Below, piece by piece: positions 60,410 to 64,000 of a DNA stretch of 64,000 nt; the stretch's first letter is position 1; each line of letters starts with the position of its first letter. Made by a program: the position numbers and the translations under genes. The stretch is taken from NCBI RefSeq assembly GCF_021401125.1, contig NZ_JACBFQ010000011.1:95910-159909 (forward strand), written 5' to 3'. Origin of the DNA: Xanthobacter sp. NM-59. Its GTDB lineage: Bacteria; Pseudomonadota; Alphaproteobacteria; Rhizobiales; Xanthobacteraceae. A model generated the notes under the pieces. The model had not been told where the DNA came from, made no database searches, and was given only the letters and a program-made list of their open reading frames with translations.

Positions 60410-62869
60410 ATGCTGAACCTCACCGAATACCGCAAGAGAAGCGCGCGCCTCGCCGACTTCCTGCCCTGGGCCGCCTTGGTGGCGCCGGGTATCGTGCTCA
60501 ACAAGGATGGATCGTTCCAACGCTCCGCCGCCTTCCGCGGTCCCGACCTTGACAGCGCCACTTCGGCCGAGCTGGTCGGTGCAGCGGGGCGCCTCAACAA
60601 CGCCCTGCGCCGCCTCGGCACCGGCTGGGCGATCTTCGTCGAGGCCCAGCGCAACCCCGCCGCCTTCTATCCCGACAGCCTGTTCCCCGACCCCGCCTCG
60701 GCTCTGGTCGATGCGGAGCGGCGCGCGCAGTTCGAGGACAGCGGCGTGCTGTTCGAGTCGCGCTACTTCCTCACTTTCGTCTGGTTGCCGCCGGCCGAGG
60801 ACGCCTCTCGCCTGGAGAGCTGGCTCTATGAGGGCCGCGAACGGAGCGGCGTCGATCCCCAAGAGCTGTTGATGGGCTTCGTCGACCGCACCGACCGGGT
60901 GCTCAACCTCATCGCGGGGCTTGTGCCCGAGGCCGCCTGGCTGGATGACGCCGAAACGCTCACCTATCTGCACTCGACCGTCTCGACCCGGCGCCAGCGC
61001 GTGCGCGTCCCGGACGTCCCCGTCTATCTCGACGCGCTGCTGGCCGACCAGCCGCTCGCCGGTGGGTTGGAGCCCCGCCTCGGCGACGTCCACCTGCGCA
61101 CCCTCACCATCATCGGGTTTCCTGGGGCAACCTTCCCCGGCATCCTCGACGACCTCAACCGGCTCGCCTTCCTCTATCGCTGGTCGACCCGCGTGGTCCT
61201 GCTCGACAAGCTGGAGGCGACGCGCCTCGTGACGAAGATCCGGCGGCAGTGGTTCGCCAAACGGAAAAGCGTCGGCGCCATTCTGAAGGAGGTGATGACC
61301 AACGAGCAGTCGGTGCTGCTCGACAGCGATGCCGCCAACCAGGCGGCGGACGCCGATGCGGCCCTGCAGGAGTTGGGCTCCGATGAGGTGGGCACGGCCT
61401 ACGTCACCGCCACGGTGACGGTCTGGGATGCCGATCGCGCCATCGCCGACGAAAAGCTGCGCCTCGTGGAGAAGGTGATCCAGTCCCGCGACTTCACCTC
61501 TATCGTCGAGGGCGTCAACGCCGTCGAGGCGTGGCTCGGCAGCCTTCCCGGCCACGTCTACGCCAATGTCCGGCAGCCGCCGCTCTCCACCTTGAACATC
61601 GCCCACATGATCCCGCTCTCGGCCATCTGGGCCGGGCCGGAGACGGACGCGCACCTCGATGCGCCGCCGCTGTTCTACGCCCGGACGGAAGGATCGACCC
61701 CGTTCCGCTTCGGCCTGTACATCGGCGATGTGGGACACGTCATGGTCGTGGGACCGACCGGCGCCGGCAAGTCCGTGCTGCTGGCGCTCATGGCGCTCCA
61801 GTTCCGCCGCTATCGAGGTTCCCAAGTCTTCGTCTTCGACTTCGGAGGATCGATCCGTGCCGCCACGCTCGCCATGGGCGGCGACTGGCAGGACCTTGGT
61901 GGCTCCTTCTCCGACGACGAGGTCTTGTCTTCCGTCTCGCTCCAGCCGCTTGCCGGCATCCATCACACGCCGGAGCGGGCCTGGGCTGCTGACTGGCTCG
62001 TCGACATCCTCGCCCGCGAGGGCGTGACCGTCACTCCGGACGTGAAGGAACACCTCTGGGCCGCGCTCACCTCGCTCACCTCCGCGCCGGTGGAGGAGCG
62101 CACCCTCACCGGCCTCGCCGTCCTGCTGCAGTCCGCGGCGCTGAAGCAGGCCCTCGGCCCCTATTGCATCGGCGGCGCCCATGGCCGGCTGCTCGATGCC
62201 GAGCACGAGCATCTGGGCACCGCCTCCGTGCAGGCCTTCGAGACTGAGGGGCTGGTCGGCACCGCCGCCGCGCCCGCCGTGCTCGCCTATCTGTTCCATC
62301 GCATCGAGGCGCGCTTCGACGGAAGTCCGACCCTGCTCGTCATCGACGAGGGCTGGCGCGCCCTCGTCGACGGCGGCTTTGCGTCGAAGATCAAGGAGTG
62401 GCTGAAGACGCTGCGGAAGAAGAACGTCAGCGTTGTCTTCTCCTCCCAGTCCCTCGCCGACATCGAAGCCTCGCCTATCGCCCCGGTGCTGGTGGAGAGT
62501 TGCCCGACCCGCATCTTCCTTGCCAACGAGCGCGCCATCGAGCCGCAGATCGCCGCCATCTACCGCAAGTTCGGCCTGAACGGCCGGCAGATCGAGATCA
62601 TCGCGCGGGCAACCCCCAAGCGCGACTATTACTGCCAGTCGAGGGGCGGCAACCGCTTGTTCGAGCTGGGGCTCGGCCCGGTCGCGCTGGCCCTGTGCGC
62701 CGCCTCCGACAAGGCCGCCCACGCCCGCATGGACGAGTTGCCGCGCGCGGGAGTGGGGGAACATTTCCTCGATGCCTGGCTGCGCGTCGGCGGTCTCGAC
62801 TGGGCCGCCGACCTCATCCCTGAGCTCGACAACGTGATCGATCCGTTCGACGCGGAGGTGTCCCCATGA
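60410..62869 (+). CDS. trbE: TrbE, VirB4-type conjugal transfer ATPase
   Basis: 819 residues from ATG 60410. N-terminal CagE/TrbE/VirB domain (LTEYRKRSARLADFLPWAAL, ESRYFLTFVWLPPAED), then the P-loop ATPase: Walker A MVVGPTGAGKSVLLALMALQ near 446, Walker B LLVIDEGWRALVDGGF near 643, and FSSQSLADIEASPIAPVLVE motif. It energises pilus assembly and substrate transfer at the inner membrane. Complete. Confidence 0.96.
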   Translation: MLNLTEYRKRSARLADFLPWAALVAPGIVLNKDGSFQRSAAFRGPDLDSATSAELVGAAGRLNNALRRLGTGWAIFVEAQRNPAAFYPDSLFPDPASALVDAERRAQFEDSGVLFESRYFLTFVWLPPAEDASRLESWLYEGRERSGVDPQELLMGFVDRTDRVLNLIAGLVPEAAWLDDAETLTYLHSTVSTRRQRVRVPDVPVYLDALLADQPLAGGLEPRLGDVHLRTLTIIGFPGATFPGILDDLNRLAFLYRWSTRVVLLDKLEATRLVTKIRRQWFAKRKSVGAILKEVMTNEQSVLLDSDAANQAADADAALQELGSDEVGTAYVTATVTVWDADRAIADEKLRLVEKVIQSRDFTSIVEGVNAVEAWLGSLPGHVYANVRQPPLSTLNIAHMIPLSAIWAGPETDAHLDAPPLFYARTEGSTPFRFGLYIGDVGHVMVVGPTGAGKSVLLALMALQFRRYRGSQVFVFDFGGSIRAATLAMGGDWQDLGGSFSDDEVLSSVSLQPLAGIHHTPERAWAADWLVDILAREGVTVTPDVKEHLWAALTSLTSAPVEERTLTGLAVLLQSAALKQALGPYCIGGAHGRLLDAEHEHLGTASVQAFETEGLVGTAAAPAVLAYLFHRIEARFDGSPTLLVIDEGWRALVDGGFASKIKEWLKTLRKKNVSVVFSSQSLADIEASPIAPVLVESCPTRIFLANERAIEPQIAAIYRKFGLNGRQIEIIARATPKRDYYCQSRGGNRLFELGLGPVALALCAASDKAAHARMDELPRAGVGEHFLDAWLRVGGLDWAADLIPELDNVIDPFDAEVSP

Positions 62870-63603
62870 AGTTCCGTCATGCTGGCCTGTGCCGGGGGCT
62901 TGCCGCCGGCGCGCTCGTCGCCCTGCTGTCGTCCGCCCCGGCGGCGGCGCAGATCGTGTTCGATCCGAACAACTATGCGCAGAACGTCCTCACCGCAGCC
63001 CGCGCCCTCCAGCAGATCAACAACCAGATCACGTCGCTTGCCAACGAGGCGCAGATGCTGCTCAACCAGGCGAGGCACCTCGCCAATCTTCCCACCTCGG
63101 TACTCTCCCGGATCGAGGATAATTTCGCCGAGATGCAGCGCCTGACAAGCGAGGCCGGCCGGCTCGCCTACAGCGTCGAGGACATCGACCGCAGATTTTC
63201 GTCCTCCTATCGGGACTTCGCCTCCGACAAGACCGGCGCCCAGCTTGCCGCTTCCGCGCGCGAGCGCTGGCAGCAGTCGCTCTCCGCCTACGAGCACACG
63301 CTGAAGGTTGGCGCGGTCGCCGTCAGCAACATCGACGGCACGCGGACCCAAACCACCACGCTGGTGGAGGCGAGCCAGTCGGCGGTGGGTGCGCTTCAGG
63401 CCGCACAGGCCGGCAACCAACTCCTCGCCGTGCAGGCCCGGCAGATGGCCGACCTCACGGCCATGCTCGCGGCACAGGGGCGGGCCGAGGCGCTGGAGAC
63501 CTCCCGCAAGGCCGCGGCACAGGAGCAGGCCCGCGAACAGCTCGGCCGCTTCCTCGCCGGCACCGGCTACAGCGCGTCCACCGTCCGCATGTTCCATGAC
63601 TGA
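62866..63603 (+). CDS. trbJ: TrbJ (VirB5-like)
   Basis: 245 residues, ATG 62866 overlapping the trbE stop. Signal peptide (GLAAGALVALLSSAPAAAQ) then the TrbJ start IVFDPNNYAQNVLTAARALQ and long helices, periplasmic/pilus-tip component of the T4SS. C-terminal part EQAREQLGRFLAGTGYSAST is typical. Intact. Confidence 0.94.
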   Translation: MKFRHAGLCRGLAAGALVALLSSAPAAAQIVFDPNNYAQNVLTAARALQQINNQITSLANEAQMLLNQARHLANLPTSVLSRIEDNFAEMQRLTSEAGRLAYSVEDIDRRFSSSYRDFASDKTGAQLAASARERWQQSLSAYEHTLKVGAVAVSNIDGTRTQTTTLVEASQSAVGALQAAQAGNQLLAVQARQMADLTAMLAAQGRAEALETSRKAAAQEQAREQLGRFLAGTGYSASTVRMFHD

Positions 63604-63613
63604 GACGCCAGCC

Positions 63614-63883
63614 ATGGACATCAGGATCGTCACCCGGATGCTGGCCGTCCTCGCCCTCGTCGCCGCCGTGGCCTTTGCTGCCACGTCGCTCCGCGAGAAC
63701 GGCGCGGAGGAGGACGCCCCCAGCCCGATCCTCCGCCATCCGGGCGGCGAGCCGGCGGCGAGCGAGCTGGCCCGCTGCCGGGGCCTCGGCGAAGCAGCGA
63801 CCGAGGATGATGCCTGCCGCAAGGCGTGGGACGAGAACCGCCGCCGCTTCCTGGGCACGGACCGGGAGCGGCCCCGCCCGTGA
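63614..63883 (+). CDS. TrbK-type entry exclusion protein (TrbK-alt)
   Basis: 89 residues from ATG 63614 (ATG 63596 six codons earlier overlaps trbJ and is possible). One N-terminal membrane segment (MLAVLALVAAVAFAATSL), then a periplasmic part with CRGLGEAATEDDACRKAWDE, the two-Cys motif of the alternative TrbK family, and NRRRFLG. It would prevent redundant transfer between like donors. The group II intron begins about two bases after its stop; trbL and later genes lie beyond the window, if present. Confidence 0.85.
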   Translation: MDIRIVTRMLAVLALVAAVAFAATSLRENGAEEDAPSPILRHPGGEPAASELARCRGLGEAATEDDACRKAWDENRRRFLGTDRERPRP

Positions 63884-63885
63884 AA

Positions 63886-64000
63886 GTAGAGATGAAGCGC
63901 TCCATCCCCTCTCGGAGACGAGTTTCTCCATCCCTCTTCCCGAACCGGACGTGCGGGTTTCCTCGCATCCGGCTCTCCATGCACGGGCGCTTCCACGCCC
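63886..64000 (-). mobile_element. Group II intron, 3' end (domains V and VI), continuing past the window
   Basis: On the minus strand, 63942-63975 is a 34-base hairpin of group II domain V form: it starts GAGCCGGATGCG, has a GGAAAC terminal loop and ends CGCACGTCCGGTTC, with the catalytic AGC triad at its base. Downstream (63886-63941) are smaller hairpins fitting domain VI. The intron runs antisense to the trb genes, so it cannot splice out of trb mRNA. The exact 3' boundary (near 63886, just after the trbK stop) is approximate; the body and any reverse transcriptase lie beyond 64000. Confidence 0.8.

Noticed and set aside
60377..62764. A 795-codon minus-strand open frame opposite trbE
   Set aside because: Antisense shadow; trbE on the plus strand carries full Walker motifs.
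1..64000. CRISPR array
   Set aside because: No series of regularly spaced identical repeats and no cas-like genes were seen; the only short regular repeats are the three iteron-like units after repA.

Overview
The window is GC-rich DNA from an alphaproteobacterium, most likely a member of the Hyphomicrobiales (Rhizobiales). Nearly all of it lies inside an integrative and conjugative element (ICE) with a Trb-type type IV secretion system. The backbone follows the order usual for this ICE group: accessory genes (SAM methyltransferase, DUF736, ArdC and ParB remnants, DUF932), an XRE regulator, DUF2285 regulators, an AlpA-like HTH protein, replication initiator RepA, DUF2840, signal peptidase TraF, DUF736, lytic transglycosylase, DUF3363 relaxase, coupling protein TraG, a CopG protein, and trbB-C-D-E-J-K. 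No integrase or ribosomal gene is visible.

Layout. 1-7 kb: accessory zone with a methyltransferase, a VapBC pair with a palindromic operator, DUF736, an unknown protein, GrpB, a serine resolvase, an ArdC pseudogene and a tRNA-like attachment remnant. 7-9.4 kb: ParB-like remnant, small membrane protein and a second DUF736. 9.9-18.3 kb: a type I restriction-modification operon whose hsdM carries a +1 frameshift; an Abi-like gene and an XRE/ImmA plus DUF4411 (PIN) pair sit between hsdS and hsdR. 19-27.5 kb: DUF932, an XRE regulator split by an IS3-family element with a clean 4-bp target duplication, regulators (one frameshifted), repA with iteron-like repeats, and transfer-accessory genes. 27.5-32.9 kb: candidate oriT, relaxase, a Phd/VapC pair, traG and copG.

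33-58.5 kb is a large cargo block between copG and trbB. On the minus strand it has a broken second kdpA, a fused secDF and several very small genes. On the plus strand it has a divergent dapA homologue, more very small genes, a cation P-type ATPase and the complete kdpF-A-B-C-D-E potassium-uptake operon, followed by a ptsN-like EIIA gene, a LysR regulator and a small membrane protein. The small genes form families: five paralogous membrane proteins of about 90 residues sharing a WDExLWL-type motif, two DUF2188-like soluble proteins, and two proteins sharing a GRDxxGxWVV-type motif. This repertoire beside K+ and cation pumps is the best candidate in the window for an undescribed system; a role in potassium or envelope stress is an inference from context only.

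58.7-64 kb: trbBCDEJK, ending at the 3' part (domains V and VI) of a group II intron inserted antisense just after trbK. Many backbone genes are damaged (ArdC, ParB remnant, hsdM, XRE regulator, the DUF6499/DUF2285 regulator, second kdpA), so the element is either decaying or, where the lesion is a homopolymer indel, affected by sequencing error.
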